A DNA stretch of 64,000 nucleotides, from NCBI RefSeq assembly GCF_004797125.1, contig NZ_CP038810.1:124001-188000 (forward strand). Direction: 5' to 3'. The position numbers and the translations under genes are program-made. Positions 27,639 through 36,442 of the stretch are shown piece after piece (the stretch's first letter is position 1; each line of letters starts with the position of its first letter). Origin of the DNA: Flavobacterium sangjuense. GTDB lineage: Bacteria; Bacteroidota; Bacteroidia; Flavobacteriales; Flavobacteriaceae. The notes below the pieces were generated by a model that was not told the DNA's origin, ran no database searches, and saw nothing but the letters and a program-made list of their open reading frames with translations.

Positions 27639-30134
27639 TTATAAAATTCCGAATTGCTCGAAATGATGGTTTAGATGTTTTCTTTCCAACAAATACGATT
27701 CATATCTATTTAATTCTCCGAAGACCATATTTTTCAAAATGGCTTCCGGGTTTTCTTTGAAGAAGGTTTTATAGGCTTCTCTTGCTTCTAAAAACTTTTC
27801 TTTGGCTGTCTCAAAATCGGGATGAATTAAATCTTCTAATTCTCCTTTTCTCATTGTTGGAAACGTACTGCCTAGTGGAAACTTATCGTAATTGTATAAC
27901 GAATGGTGCACCTTCTCCAAAATCTTTTCAGGTGTTGCAATTTCAAAGTCCTGAATTTGTCCTGATAGTATTTTGTAGCCTTCTTCCAAATGTTCCAATA
28001 GATGTTGTGGTGTCAAAATACCCCATTGCGGTTTTGTGCTTTCGGTCAACTTGTTTAAGCATTCAGCAATTTTTTCATCGGTCATTTCAACAAAAACTTC
28101 TTGTTTTTTCTGCACCATAGTTAAGATAGTGGCCACTGCTACTAACTCGTCTTCGACATCAAAAACTTCCACAAACCATTTCACAATACCGCTTGGATGC
28201 TCGGCAGAAGCTACATCTCTGTCAATTTTTTGCTTACACGTTAAACGTACATAAACCGTATCGTTGTGGTAAATTGGACGTAAGAAACGGCATTCCTCTA
28301 ATCCATAATTTGCCGCAACCGGACCTTTATTAGGAAGTACGAACAAACCTGCCGCAGCGGCCAATATGAAATAACCGTGCGCCGTACGTTTTTTGAAAAT
28401 ACTTCCATCTAGTGAAGTGATATCGGTGTGAGCATAGAAATGATCCCAGGTTAAATTAGCAAAGTTGATTATATCTGTATCAGTAACTGTTCTATTGTGC
28501 GTGCGCAACGACATACCCGGTTGAATGTCCTCCCAATGGTATTGGAACGGATGCTGGGTTGCTTCTTTATATTTGGAATTTGGCTGGTAAATACCAGTGA
28601 TTTCTGTTAATGTGGTTGGTGAACCTTGTACGGCACAGCGCTGCATATAATGTTTGATTCCACGAACACCTCCCATTTCTTCACCGCCTCCGGCACGACC
28701 CGGACCCCCGTGAACCAATAAAGGTAACGGCGAACCGTGACCCGTACTTTGCTTGGCGTTTTCACGATTCAACACCAAAATTCTTCCATGGTGTGATGCT
28801 GCATTGATGACATAATCTTTAGCTATTTCATCCGAATTGGTTACGATGGAAGACACTAATGAACCTTTACCCATTTGAGCTAATTCGATAGCTTCGTCTA
28901 AGTTTTTATACGGCATAATCGTCGCCACAGGCCCGAAAGCCTCGGTTTCGTGCACAGCCAAATTCGCAAACGGATTTTCTTCACGAAGTACCATCGGGCT
29001 TATAAAAGCACCTTTACCATTGGCACCGACTAAGTTTAATTTATCAAAATCGCCATAGACCATTTTGGCTGTTTTGGCAATTTCGTGTGTTCTTGCTTTT
29101 ACTTCTTCCACCTGATCTTTGGAAACCAAAGATCCCATTCGGACTTCCTTCAATCGTGGATCACCAATGGTTACTTTGTCCAAGGCTTTTCCTAGTGCGG
29201 TTTGTACGTCATCCATCAAGTTGGAAGGAACGATAATTCTGCGGATGGCGGTACATTTTTGACCACATTTTACGGTCATTTCGCTACGAACCTGGTTTAC
29301 GAATAAGTCAAACTCTGGTGTTCCCGGAATGGCATCTTCTCCTAAAATAGAAGAGTTTAAAGAATCCGCTTCCATATTGAATGGTACTGATTCGTTGATG
29401 ATTCGGGTATGTGCTTTTAACATTCGACCCGTACTTGCCGAACCTGTAAATGTAACAACGTCCTGACTTTCAACCGTATCTAAAAGTGCATTTGCTGAAC
29501 CGCAGATTAATTGCAGCGCGCCTTCGGGCAAAATATTGGAAGCTATGATTTCTCTAACTACGGCTTCTGTCAAATAAGAAGTTGATGTAGCAGGTTTAAC
29601 AACTGCCGGCATTCCCGCCATCCAGTTCACGGCACATTTTTCGAGCATTCCCCAAATCGGGAAATTGAAGGCATTGATATGCACGGCTACTCCTTGTTTT
29701 GGAACCAAAATATGATGCGCCATAAAACGCCCGCCTTTGGACAAATCAATTGGGTCACCTTCAACATGATAGGGTTGGTTTGGAAATAATTTACGTAACG
29801 AAGCATTGGCAAATAAGTTTCCAAAACCTCCTTCAATGTCGATCCAGCTGTCGACGCGTGTTGCTCCGGTTCTATAGCTGATTTCGTAAAATTGTTCTTT
29901 GCGTTTGGTTAAATACAGTGCCAAGCTTTTGATCATATTCCCGCGCTCCTGAAACGTCATTTTACGGAGTTTTTCGCCGCCTTTGGTTCTTCCGTAGTGG
30001 AGAATTTCACCAAAGTTTAAGCCTTGCGTGGAAGCGTGTCCAACAATTTCTCCTGTAACCGAATCGATTAAGGGAACACCTTCGCCGGCACCTGAAGTCC
30101 AATTTCCTAAAATGTAATTTTGTATTTTACTCAT
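27639..30134 (-). CDS. paaZ: Bifunctional PaaZ (oxepin-CoA hydrolase/semialdehyde dehydrogenase) with extra C-terminal domain
   Basis: Opens the oxepin ring of the phenylacetate pathway and oxidises the resulting semialdehyde. Residues 1 to about 520 are an NADP aldehyde dehydrogenase (catalytic cysteine in VKCGQKCTA); about 540-690 are a MaoC-type hydratase (DITSLDG region with TWDHFYAHTD and TAHGYF). E. coli PaaZ stops here, at 681 residues. This protein has 831: residues from about 697 carry PQWGILTPQHLLEHL and end in RKHLNHHFEQFGI, a pattern of the DinB-like DUF1569 family. No frame break is seen at the junction. Confidence 0.93.
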   Translation of the reverse strand: MSKIQNYILGNWTSGAGEGVPLIDSVTGEIVGHASTQGLNFGEILHYGRTKGGEKLRKMTFQERGNMIKSLALYLTKRKEQFYEISYRTGATRVDSWIDIEGGFGNLFANASLRKLFPNQPYHVEGDPIDLSKGGRFMAHHILVPKQGVAVHINAFNFPIWGMLEKCAVNWMAGMPAVVKPATSTSYLTEAVVREIIASNILPEGALQLICGSANALLDTVESQDVVTFTGSASTGRMLKAHTRIINESVPFNMEADSLNSSILGEDAIPGTPEFDLFVNQVRSEMTVKCGQKCTAIRRIIVPSNLMDDVQTALGKALDKVTIGDPRLKEVRMGSLVSKDQVEEVKARTHEIAKTAKMVYGDFDKLNLVGANGKGAFISPMVLREENPFANLAVHETEAFGPVATIMPYKNLDEAIELAQMGKGSLVSSIVTNSDEIAKDYVINAASHHGRILVLNRENAKQSTGHGSPLPLLVHGGPGRAGGGEEMGGVRGIKHYMQRCAVQGSPTTLTEITGIYQPNSKYKEATQHPFQYHWEDIQPGMSLRTHNRTVTDTDIINFANLTWDHFYAHTDITSLDGSIFKKRTAHGYFILAAAAGLFVLPNKGPVAANYGLEECRFLRPIYHNDTVYVRLTCKQKIDRDVASAEHPSGIVKWFVEVFDVEDELVAVATILTMVQKKQEVFVEMTDEKIAECLNKLTESTKPQWGILTPQHLLEHLEEGYKILSGQIQDFEIATPEKILEKVHHSLYNYDKFPLGSTFPTMRKGELEDLIHPDFETAKEKFLEAREAYKTFFKENPEAILKNMVFGELNRYESYLLERKHLNHHFEQFGIL

Positions 30135-30160
30135 ACTATTTTCTTTAACCTTAATCGGTT

Positions 30161-31363
30161 TTATACTCTTTCAATAATGGCTGCATAGCCTTGTCCTACA
30201 CCGATACACATTGTAATTAATGCATAACGCTTTCCTGTCAGTTGCAATTCTAATGCAGCAGAATAGGCAATTCTGGCACCAGTAACGCCTAATGGATGTC
30301 CGATTGCAATCGAACCCCCGTTTGGATTTAACCTTGGGTCGTTATCTGCAATTCCCCAAGCACGGGTGCAGGCTAAAACCTGAGCAGCAAATGCTTCGTT
30401 CAACTCAATAATATCGATTTGATCTAAGGTTAAACCGGCTTTGGCTAATGCTTGATTTGTTGCTTCAACCGGGCCGATTCCCATGATTTTTGGTTCTACG
30501 CCAACCACAGCTGAACTTACAATTCTTGCCAGTGGTTTTAGATTGTATTTTTTCACCGCTTCTTCCGATGCAATAATGGTCGCGGCTGCTCCATCGTTTA
30601 AGCCCGAGGCATTTCCGGCGGTTACACTTCCGTCTTTTTTGAAGGCTGGGCGCAATTTGGATAATCCTTCCAAAGATGTATTTGGTTTTACAAATTCGTC
30701 TTTAGCAAAAACTATAGCGTCACCTTTGCGTTGTGGAATTTCTACCGCTACAATTTCTTTTGCCAATCTTCCTGAAGCTTGTGCAGCGGCCGCTTTCATT
30801 TGACTGTTCAATGCAAAAGTATCTTGGTCTTCTCGAGAAATATTATATTTTTCTACCAAGTTTTCAGCCGTTTCTCCCATCGCGTCAGTACCGTACATTT
30901 GATGCAATTTCGGATTGATAAAACGCCAGCCGAAACTTGAATCATACATTTTACTATCGGTTCCATAGGCAGCTGATGGTTTGGAAACCACTAATGGTCC
31001 GCGGGTCATGTTTTCGATTCCTCCCGCAATGAACACGTGTCCGTCTCCAGCTTTAATAGCGCGATTAGCGTGGATTACTGCTGATAATCCAGAACTACAC
31101 AAACGGTTTACGGTTTCTCCCGGAACAGTGTATGGTAATCCTGCCAAAAGCAACGCCATACGTGCTACGTTACGGTTATCTTCTCCAGCCTGATTGGCAC
31201 AACCCATGATGACATCGTCGTAGGCTTCCTTTGGAATGTTTGGATTGTTATCGGTTACGGTTTTGATTACTAAAGCGCCTAAGTCATCGGGGCGAACCGA
31301 TGCCAGTGAACCCTGATAACTTCCGATTGGAGTGCGGACTCCGTCTATGATGTATGCTTCCAT
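30161..31363 (-). CDS. paaJ: 3-oxoadipyl-CoA thiolase
   Basis: Last step of the phenylacetate pathway: cleaves 3-oxoadipyl-CoA (and its dehydrosuberyl analogue) to acetyl-CoA and succinyl-CoA. 400 residues as expected. The acylated cysteine is in [11 protein letters not shown] (about residue 90), the catalytic His in ELNEAFAAQ[14 protein letters not shown] and the second Cys in [23 protein letters not shown] near 112 is typical of the adipyl-specific branch. PcaF is the near-identical alternative name; the operon favours PaaJ. Confidence 0.94.
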   Translation of the reverse strand: MEAYIIDGVRTPIGSYQGSLASVRPDDLGALVIKTVTDNNPNIPKEAYDDVIMGCANQAGEDNRNVARMALLLAGLPYTVPGETVNRLCSSGLSAVIHANRAIKAGDGHVFIAGGIENMTRGPLVVSKPSAAYGTDSKMYDSSFGWRFINPKLHQMYGTDAMGETAENLVEKYNISREDQDTFALNSQMKAAAAQASGRLAKEIVAVEIPQRKGDAIVFAKDEFVKPNTSLEGLSKLRPAFKKDGSVTAGNASGLNDGAAATIIASEEAVKKYNLKPLARIVSSAVVGVEPKIMGIGPVEATNQALAKAGLTLDQIDIIELNEAFAAQVLACTRAWGIADNDPRLNPNGGSIAIGHPLGVTGARIAYSAALELQLTGKRYALITMCIGVGQGYAAIIERV

Positions 31364-31370
31364 TTCAATA

Positions 31371-31408
31371 ATTATGAATTATGAGTTTTGAATTATGAGT
31401 TCATAACT
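31371..31408. repeat. ATTATGAATTATGAG short tandem repeat
   Basis: Degenerate ATTATGAATTATGAGTT units in the gap between paaI and paaJ. Related ATTACGAATTACGA units lie at 55826-55848. Confidence 0.55.
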
Positions 31409-31413
31409 TGATA

Positions 31414-31821
31414 TTATTCTTCCCATTCTTTAGTGGTTCTATAAACGACTCCTTTGAACAGTGCAACCATTTCGTTGCCGCGTTTGACTTCGATGATGTT
31501 GAAGCCTAGTTTATTATTTACTTTTTCAATAATCGATTCTGCAACCAAATAATCGCCTTCGTTTACCGCTTCGATATGATTGATTGACGTTTCGATGGAA
31601 ACGGCGAACCTACCATGTGTATTGGCGGCAAATCCAAAAGCAGTATCAGCCAAGGAATAGGTAATTCCACCATGGGCTTTATTCATACTGTTGAGCATTT
31701 CCTTGCGAACGGTCATTGCCACTCTGCAACGCCCAAGTTCACATTCGAGAATCTCAATGCCAAGCCACTGACTGTATGGGTCAAGGCTTAACATTTTGTA
31801 TGGGATTTTGGTGCCTTCCAT
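31414..31821 (-). CDS. paaI: Hydroxyphenylacetyl-CoA thioesterase PaaI
   Basis: Hot-dog thioesterase of 135 residues. The core NSMNKAHGGITYSLADTAFGFAANTHG carries the catalytic Asp (in LADTAF) and matches PaaI closely. Family role: frees CoA trapped in unproductive hydroxylated or epoxide-derived phenylacetyl-CoA forms. Start ATG directly follows the end of paaH. Confidence 0.93.
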   Translation of the reverse strand: MEGTKIPYKMLSLDPYSQWLGIEILECELGRCRVAMTVRKEMLNSMNKAHGGITYSLADTAFGFAANTHGRFAVSIETSINHIEAVNEGDYLVAESIIEKVNNKLGFNIIEVKRGNEMVALFKGVVYRTTKEWEE

Positions 31822-32970
31822 TTAGAAAAAGGTTTTATTTTCTGCACTCATTCGTCTTAAAATTGGGCTGCAACGGTAGCGGTCTTCGTGATATTCACTG
31901 TATAATGCGTCAAGTTTTTCTACACACCACTTGATTCCTAATTCGTCTGCCCAGGCCAATAATCCTTTTGGATAATTTACACCTTTCGTCATTGCATTGT
32001 CTATGTCTTTTGCAGAGGCTATATTCAGAAACAAAGCATCAGCGGCTTCGTTGATTAGCATTACTATTACACGATTGAATATGACTTGTGCCAATGCCAA
32101 ATCTTCGGTTGGTTTCGGCAATTCAGTGCTGTAATCGTAATAGCCTCTTCCTGATTTTTTCCCCATAAAACCGGCTTCTGTCAGACGTTTCTGCGTGAAA
32201 GATGGTTTGAATCTTGGGTCGAAATAGAAAGCTGTGAAAACACTTTCGGTTACGGCATAATTCACATCATTCCCGATAAAATCCATTAGCTCAAAAGGTC
32301 CCATTCGGAAACCACCGATAGTTTTTAAACTCCAGTCGATGGTCGCAAAATCGGCTACACCTTCTTCATAGATTCGCAGGCTTTCACTGTAAAATGGTCT
32401 GGCGACGCGATTCACTATAAATCCCGGTGTGTCTTTTACCACTGCAACTACTTTTTTCCAATCGATTATCGTTTGTGTTATAAACTTCAATACTGCTTCG
32501 CTGGTTTGCACGGCCGGAATAATCTCAACCAATTGCATTAAAGGGGCAGGATTGAAAAAGTGAATTCCTATGACACGTTCCGGTTTTTCACAGGAAGCGG
32601 CTATGGATGCTATTGATAATGACGATGTATTGGAAGCTAAAATGGTTTCAGGTGAAACATAATTCTCGATTTCTGAGAACAATTTTCTTTTGATGTCTGC
32701 ATTTTCTACTATGGCTTCAATCACTAAATCGGAATGCGACAAATCACCTAGAGCATGAGCATAAGAAATGTTTTGAGTGATTCTGGATTTTTCATTGGCA
32801 TCTATTTTTCCTTTTTCCACTAACTTGGACAAGGTGTTTTCTAAAGCTGCTTTGCTTTTGGACAAGGCATCCTGATTGGTGTCGTAAATTTTTACTTCAC
32901 AACCGGCTGTGGCAGCTACTTGTGCAATGCCGCTTCCCATAGTTCCCGAACCTATTACTGCTACTTTCAT
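31822..32970 (-). CDS. paaH: 3-hydroxyacyl-CoA dehydrogenase (3-hydroxyadipyl-CoA)
   Basis: Oxidises 3-hydroxyadipyl-CoA to 3-oxoadipyl-CoA with NAD. The nucleotide loop GSGTMGSGIAQ is at residues 7-17, the catalytic His in IGIHFFNPAPLMQLVE near 140 and the C-terminal helical domain starts at FIVNRVARPFYSES. The 382 residues include a partial second C-terminal domain and are shorter than E. coli PaaH (475). Ends abut paaI and paaG with no spacing, indicating one transcript. Confidence 0.93.
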   Translation of the reverse strand: MKVAVIGSGTMGSGIAQVAATAGCEVKIYDTNQDALSKSKAALENTLSKLVEKGKIDANEKSRITQNISYAHALGDLSHSDLVIEAIVENADIKRKLFSEIENYVSPETILASNTSSLSIASIAASCEKPERVIGIHFFNPAPLMQLVEIIPAVQTSEAVLKFITQTIIDWKKVVAVVKDTPGFIVNRVARPFYSESLRIYEEGVADFATIDWSLKTIGGFRMGPFELMDFIGNDVNYAVTESVFTAFYFDPRFKPSFTQKRLTEAGFMGKKSGRGYYDYSTELPKPTEDLALAQVIFNRVIVMLINEAADALFLNIASAKDIDNAMTKGVNYPKGLLAWADELGIKWCVEKLDALYSEYHEDRYRCSPILRRMSAENKTFF

Positions 32971-33756
32971 TTAGTTTCCTTTAAATATCGGTGCTCTTTT
33001 TTCTACGAAGGCGGTTACACCTTCGTTGTAATCATATGAAGAACTGGCTTCAATTTGTAAATCACTTTCCAATGCCAATTGTTGTTCTAAATTATTGGTC
33101 ATTGATTGGTTTAATAATCTTTTGGTTAAACCCAATGCTTTTGTTGGCATTTGAGCTAAACTTACTGCTAAATTGTGAACCTCTTCTTCAAAGATTCCCG
33201 GAGCAATTATTTTGTAGATCATTCCCATATTGAAAGCTTCCAATGCAGTTATTTTGTCGCCCAACATCATTATGGCCGAAGCTTTTTGGAAGCCAATTAA
33301 TCTCGGAAGGAAAAATGTTCCAGCGCTGTCAGGAATCAATCCAATTTTGCTAAACGCTTGAATAAAACTGGCATTTTCGGTAGCCACAACTATATCGCAA
33401 GCCAAAGCTATGTTGGCTCCGGCACCAGCAGCTACACCATTTACGGCAGCTAGTATTGGCTTTTCGATGGTTCTTATTTTTTGGATGATAGGATTGTAAT
33501 GTTCTTCAAGAATTTTTCGGAAACCCGGATTTAATTCGGGTGAAGTAACTTCTTTTAAATCTTGTCCTGCACAAAAGGCTTTTCCGTTTCCGGTAATAAC
33601 AATAGCGCGAACATTTGCATCATTAGCACAATTGTCTAAAGCGCTTTGCAATGACAAAGCCATTTCACGGTTGAAACTATTGAACACATCGGGTCTATTG
33701 AGTGCAATCCACGCAATATTTTTTTCAATTTTAATTTCAATTGAAGCGTTGCTCAT
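32971..33756 (-). CDS. paaG: Epoxyphenylacetyl-CoA isomerase PaaG
   Basis: Crotonase-family isomerase turning ring-1,2-epoxyphenylacetyl-CoA into the oxepin. 261 residues. AFCAGQDLKEV and AAGAGANIALACDIV are the two oxyanion-hole segments; the catalytic Asp lies in the LIPDSAGTFFLPRLIG stretch. Start ATG at 33756 follows paaD by 29 nt. Placed between the epoxidase genes and paaH as in other paa operons. Confidence 0.93.
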   Translation of the reverse strand: MSNASIEIKIEKNIAWIALNRPDVFNSFNREMALSLQSALDNCANDANVRAIVITGNGKAFCAGQDLKEVTSPELNPGFRKILEEHYNPIIQKIRTIEKPILAAVNGVAAGAGANIALACDIVVATENASFIQAFSKIGLIPDSAGTFFLPRLIGFQKASAIMMLGDKITALEAFNMGMIYKIIAPGIFEEEVHNLAVSLAQMPTKALGLTKRLLNQSMTNNLEQQLALESDLQIEASSSYDYNEGVTAFVEKRAPIFKGN

Positions 33757-33785
33757 ACCTTATTTATTTTTAAAACCTAAACGGT

Positions 33786-34286
33786 TTATTTTAAACATTT
33801 GAAATAGTCAAAAGGCTCCAGACAATCTTCGCACTGAAAAAAAGCTTTGCAGGCTGTTGATCCGAACTGGCTTATTAATTTGGTGTTCAACGAACCGCAT
33901 TGCGGACATTTGACTACTTTTTTGTTTCCCAATAATGCTTCTTTGTCTGCCTCGGCAGTTAACGGAGAAGCTATTCCGTATTTTTCTAATGCTGCTCTGC
34001 CTTTTGGTGTAATCCATTCGGTGGTCCAGGCTGGTGACAGAATTAAATTTACTTTGGCTTCGTAGCCTTTTTGTTTGAATGCTAACTTAATATCATCTGC
34101 AATTACATCCATTGCGGGACAACCACTGTAAGTTGGTGTAATTTCAACCTCAACTATTCCATTCACAATAACAGCAGAACGGACAACTCCCATTTCCATA
34201 ATAGACAACACCGGAATTTCCGGATCGGAAACCGTTTCCAGAATTTCGAATAGTTTTTGGTCGATATGTATTAATTGTTCTGTCAT
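33786..34286 (-). CDS. paaD: Phenylacetyl-CoA epoxidase subunit PaaD
   Basis: Needed for assembly or maturation of the epoxidase. Residues about 8-95 are a MIP18/DUF59 domain (ETVSDPEIPVLSIMEMG, YSGCPAMDVIADD). The C-terminal 45 residues form a zinc-ribbon-like module with CPQCGS, TACKAFFQCEDC cysteines. 166 residues is normal. Confidence 0.93.
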   Translation of the reverse strand: MTEQLIHIDQKLFEILETVSDPEIPVLSIMEMGVVRSAVIVNGIVEVEITPTYSGCPAMDVIADDIKLAFKQKGYEAKVNLILSPAWTTEWITPKGRAALEKYGIASPLTAEADKEALLGNKKVVKCPQCGSLNTKLISQFGSTACKAFFQCEDCLEPFDYFKCLK

Positions 34287-34289
34287 AGT

Positions 34290-34331
34290 TTAACCACAAA
34301 GGTTTGTTTGTTCTCACAAAGGCGCAGAGGT
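34290..34331. repeat. AACCACAAAGG/CACAAAGGCGCAGAGG repeat
   Basis: The gap between paaC and paaD holds a sequence of the AACCACAAAGGCGCAGAG type, a dispersed repeat found in many genomes. No regulatory role visible. Confidence 0.5.
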
Positions 34332-34350
34332 GCAAAACTGTATTTCTAAA

Positions 34351-35103
34351 TTACCAATTCATATTGGGATACGTTCTTTGCATATATTGCAAATCAGCTA
34401 ATAAATAACCCATGTGCTCGCTGTGAATGCCTTGCTTCCCTCCTTTTTGAAAGTATTCAACGGTTGGTGTTTGCAAGGTTGCTTCTTCTAAAATAGTTCT
34501 TGCTTTTTGATAAAAACCCGCTTTTAAAAGTGTCACATCTACACCAATTCCTTCAGCAACCATAGCTTTATCAGCCTCAGTTTGATGAAACAATTCATCG
34601 GTAAAAACCCATAAATCATTTACTGCAGTTTGAATTCTGTCGTGGCTTTCTTCAGTACCATCACCTAATCTTCTTATCCAATCAGAAGAGAAGCGCGTAT
34701 GATATAAAACCTCTTTGATACTTTTTTTGGCAATGGCTGAAAGCATTTCGTCTTTGCTGTTTTGCAATTCTTCCAACAACGCCAAATGATAAATATCGAA
34801 CAGGAATTGTCTTGTGATGGAATAAGCAAAATCGGTATTAGGTTGTTCTACCAGCAGCACGTTTTTATATTCTCTTTCCAAACGCAAAAAAGCGATTGTA
34901 TCTTCAGTCACATCTCCTCCTTGTAATTTCGCGGCGTATTGATAATAACTACGCACTTGCCCCAATAAATCCAGAGAAATATTGGTCATCGCGATATCTG
35001 TTTCAAGGCTTGGACCGTGACCGCAAAGTTCGCCCAAACGCTGACCCAAAATGAGTGCGTTATCGGCGATTCCGTAGATGTATTGCACTAAATTGTCTTT
35101 CAT
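34351..35103 (-). CDS. paaC: Phenylacetyl-CoA epoxidase structural subunit PaaC
   Basis: Ferritin-like subunit that pairs with PaaA and holds it in shape; it lacks a working di-iron site in known structures. 250 residues. NALILGQRLGELCGHGPSLETDIAMTN opening and LLVEQPNTDFAYSITRQFLFD are characteristic. Starts 1 nt after paaB. Confidence 0.95.
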   Translation of the reverse strand: MKDNLVQYIYGIADNALILGQRLGELCGHGPSLETDIAMTNISLDLLGQVRSYYQYAAKLQGGDVTEDTIAFLRLEREYKNVLLVEQPNTDFAYSITRQFLFDIYHLALLEELQNSKDEMLSAIAKKSIKEVLYHTRFSSDWIRRLGDGTEESHDRIQTAVNDLWVFTDELFHQTEADKAMVAEGIGVDVTLLKAGFYQKARTILEEATLQTPTVEYFQKGGKQGIHSEHMGYLLADLQYMQRTYPNMNW

Positions 35104-35104
35104 C

Positions 35105-35386
35105 TTACATGTGTTTTAATTCGTCCGGAAGTTCATAGAACGTAGGATGACGGTAGGCTTTATCTTTTGCAGGTTCAAAAAGTTCTGCGCTGTTTTCCGG
35201 ATTGGATGCTGTGATTTGAGCCGATGGAACTACCCAAATGCTCACGCCTTCCATTCTGCGGGTATAAACATCGCGTGCGTTTTCTAAAGCCATTGTTGCA
35301 TCACTCGCATGAAGTGAACCGCAATGACGGTGTTCTAATCCGTTTTTACTTCTGATAAATACTTCCCAAAGTGGCCAGTTTTTCAT
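35105..35386 (-). CDS. paaB: Phenylacetyl-CoA epoxidase subunit PaaB
   Basis: Small bridging subunit of 93 residues. WPLWEVFIRSKNGLEHRHCGSLHA and RRMEGVSIWVVPSAQI are family blocks. Located between paaA and paaC with 12-nt and 1-nt gaps. Confidence 0.95.
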   Translation of the reverse strand: MKNWPLWEVFIRSKNGLEHRHCGSLHASDATMALENARDVYTRRMEGVSIWVVPSAQITASNPENSAELFEPAKDKAYRHPTFYELPDELKHM

Positions 35387-35398
35387 AATTCCTAACTG

Positions 35399-36355
35399 TT
35401 ATATTGCTTGTTTTACTTCTTTGTTGGCTTGTTTTTCGGCGTAAGCCATTGCGGCATCACGAACCCATTCACCATTACTCCATGCTTTTTTACGGGCATC
35501 AATTCTGATTTTGTTGCATGGCCCGTGGCCTTTTACAACCTGCCAAAACTCATCCCAATCCAATTCTCCGAATTCGTAATGTTTGGTTTCTGCGTTCCAT
35601 TTTAATGTCGGATCCGGAATGGTTAAACCAATCATATCAGCTTGTGGCACGGTTTGATCTACAAACTGCTGACGTAGTTCGTCATTGGTTTTTCTTTTTA
35701 GTTTCCATTTCATTGATTGCTCTGTGTGAACAGAAGCATCGTCTGTTGGTCCCAACATCATTAACGATGGAAACCACCAACGATTCAATGCATCTTGTGC
35801 CATCGCTTTTTGTTCCGGAGTACCTTCAGCCAAAGTCATCATAATTTGAAAACCCTGACGCTGGTGAAAACTTTCTTCTTTGCACACACGAACCATGGCG
35901 CGAGCATATGGGCCGAATGAAGTTGCACACAATGGCACCTGATTTATAATTGCAGCACCATCAACCAGCCAACCGATGGCGCCCATATCAGCCCATGTTA
36001 AGGTTGGGTAATTGAATATACTGGAATATTTGGCTTTGCCAGAATGCAGTTGTTCATACAATTCTTCGCGGGAAATCCCTAAGGTTTCGCAGGCACTGTA
36101 TAGATACAAACCGTGACCGGCTTCGTCCTGAATTTTAGCCAATAAAGCTACTTTTCTTCTTAACGACGGAGCACGCGTTATCCAGTTGCCTTCGGGCAAC
36201 ATGCCTACAATTTCGGAATGCGCGTGTTGCGAAATCTGGCGAATGTGTGTCTGACGGTATTTTTCGGGCATCCAGTCTTTGGGCTCTATTTTTTCGTCGC
36301 GGGCAATGCGTGCATCGAATTGCTCTTCTAAACTTTTAATTTCTAATTCTGACAT
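35399..36355 (-). CDS. paaA: Phenylacetyl-CoA epoxidase catalytic subunit PaaA
   Basis: Di-iron oxygenase that adds one oxygen atom to the ring of phenylacetyl-CoA. Iron ligands are in [10 protein letters not shown] (ExxH) and [11 protein letters not shown] (ExxxH). I used the ATG at 36355 (318 residues, [13 protein letters not shown]); an in-frame TTG at 36364 is not needed. Known partners PaaB, PaaC and the reductase PaaE are adjacent. Confidence 0.96.
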   Translation of the reverse strand: MSELEIKSLEEQFDARIARDEKIEPKDWMPEKYRQTHIRQISQHAHSEIVGMLPEGNWITRAPSLRRKVALLAKIQDEAGHGLYLYSACETLGISREELYEQLHSGKAKYSSIFNYPTLTWADMGAIGWLVDGAAIINQVPLCATSFGPYARAMVRVCKEESFHQRQGFQIMMTLAEGTPEQKAMAQDALNRWWFPSLMMLGPTDDASVHTEQSMKWKLKRKTNDELRQQFVDQTVPQADMIGLTIPDPTLKWNAETKHYEFGELDWDEFWQVVKGHGPCNKIRIDARKKAWSNGEWVRDAAMAYAEKQANKEVKQAI

Positions 36356-36410
36356 AATTTTCAATTTAATGTTCAGTTATATTGTATTCTTATTTTTTTT
36401 TAGCCCTCTT

Positions 36411-36440
36411 GTCATACTGACGAGACGGGAACCATCTCCT
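36411..36440. repeat. GTCATACTGACGAGACGG-type dispersed repeat
   Basis: Located between paaE and paaA. Resembles the GTCATnCTGAnnGAAGGAAnnATCTC family of intergenic repeats common in Bacteroidota. Confidence 0.5.
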
Positions 36441-36442
36441 AA

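Noticed and set aside
33808-34335. Extra small genes overlapping paaD
   Set aside because: Frames in other phases over paaD lack start signals and homologous features, whereas PaaD is complete.
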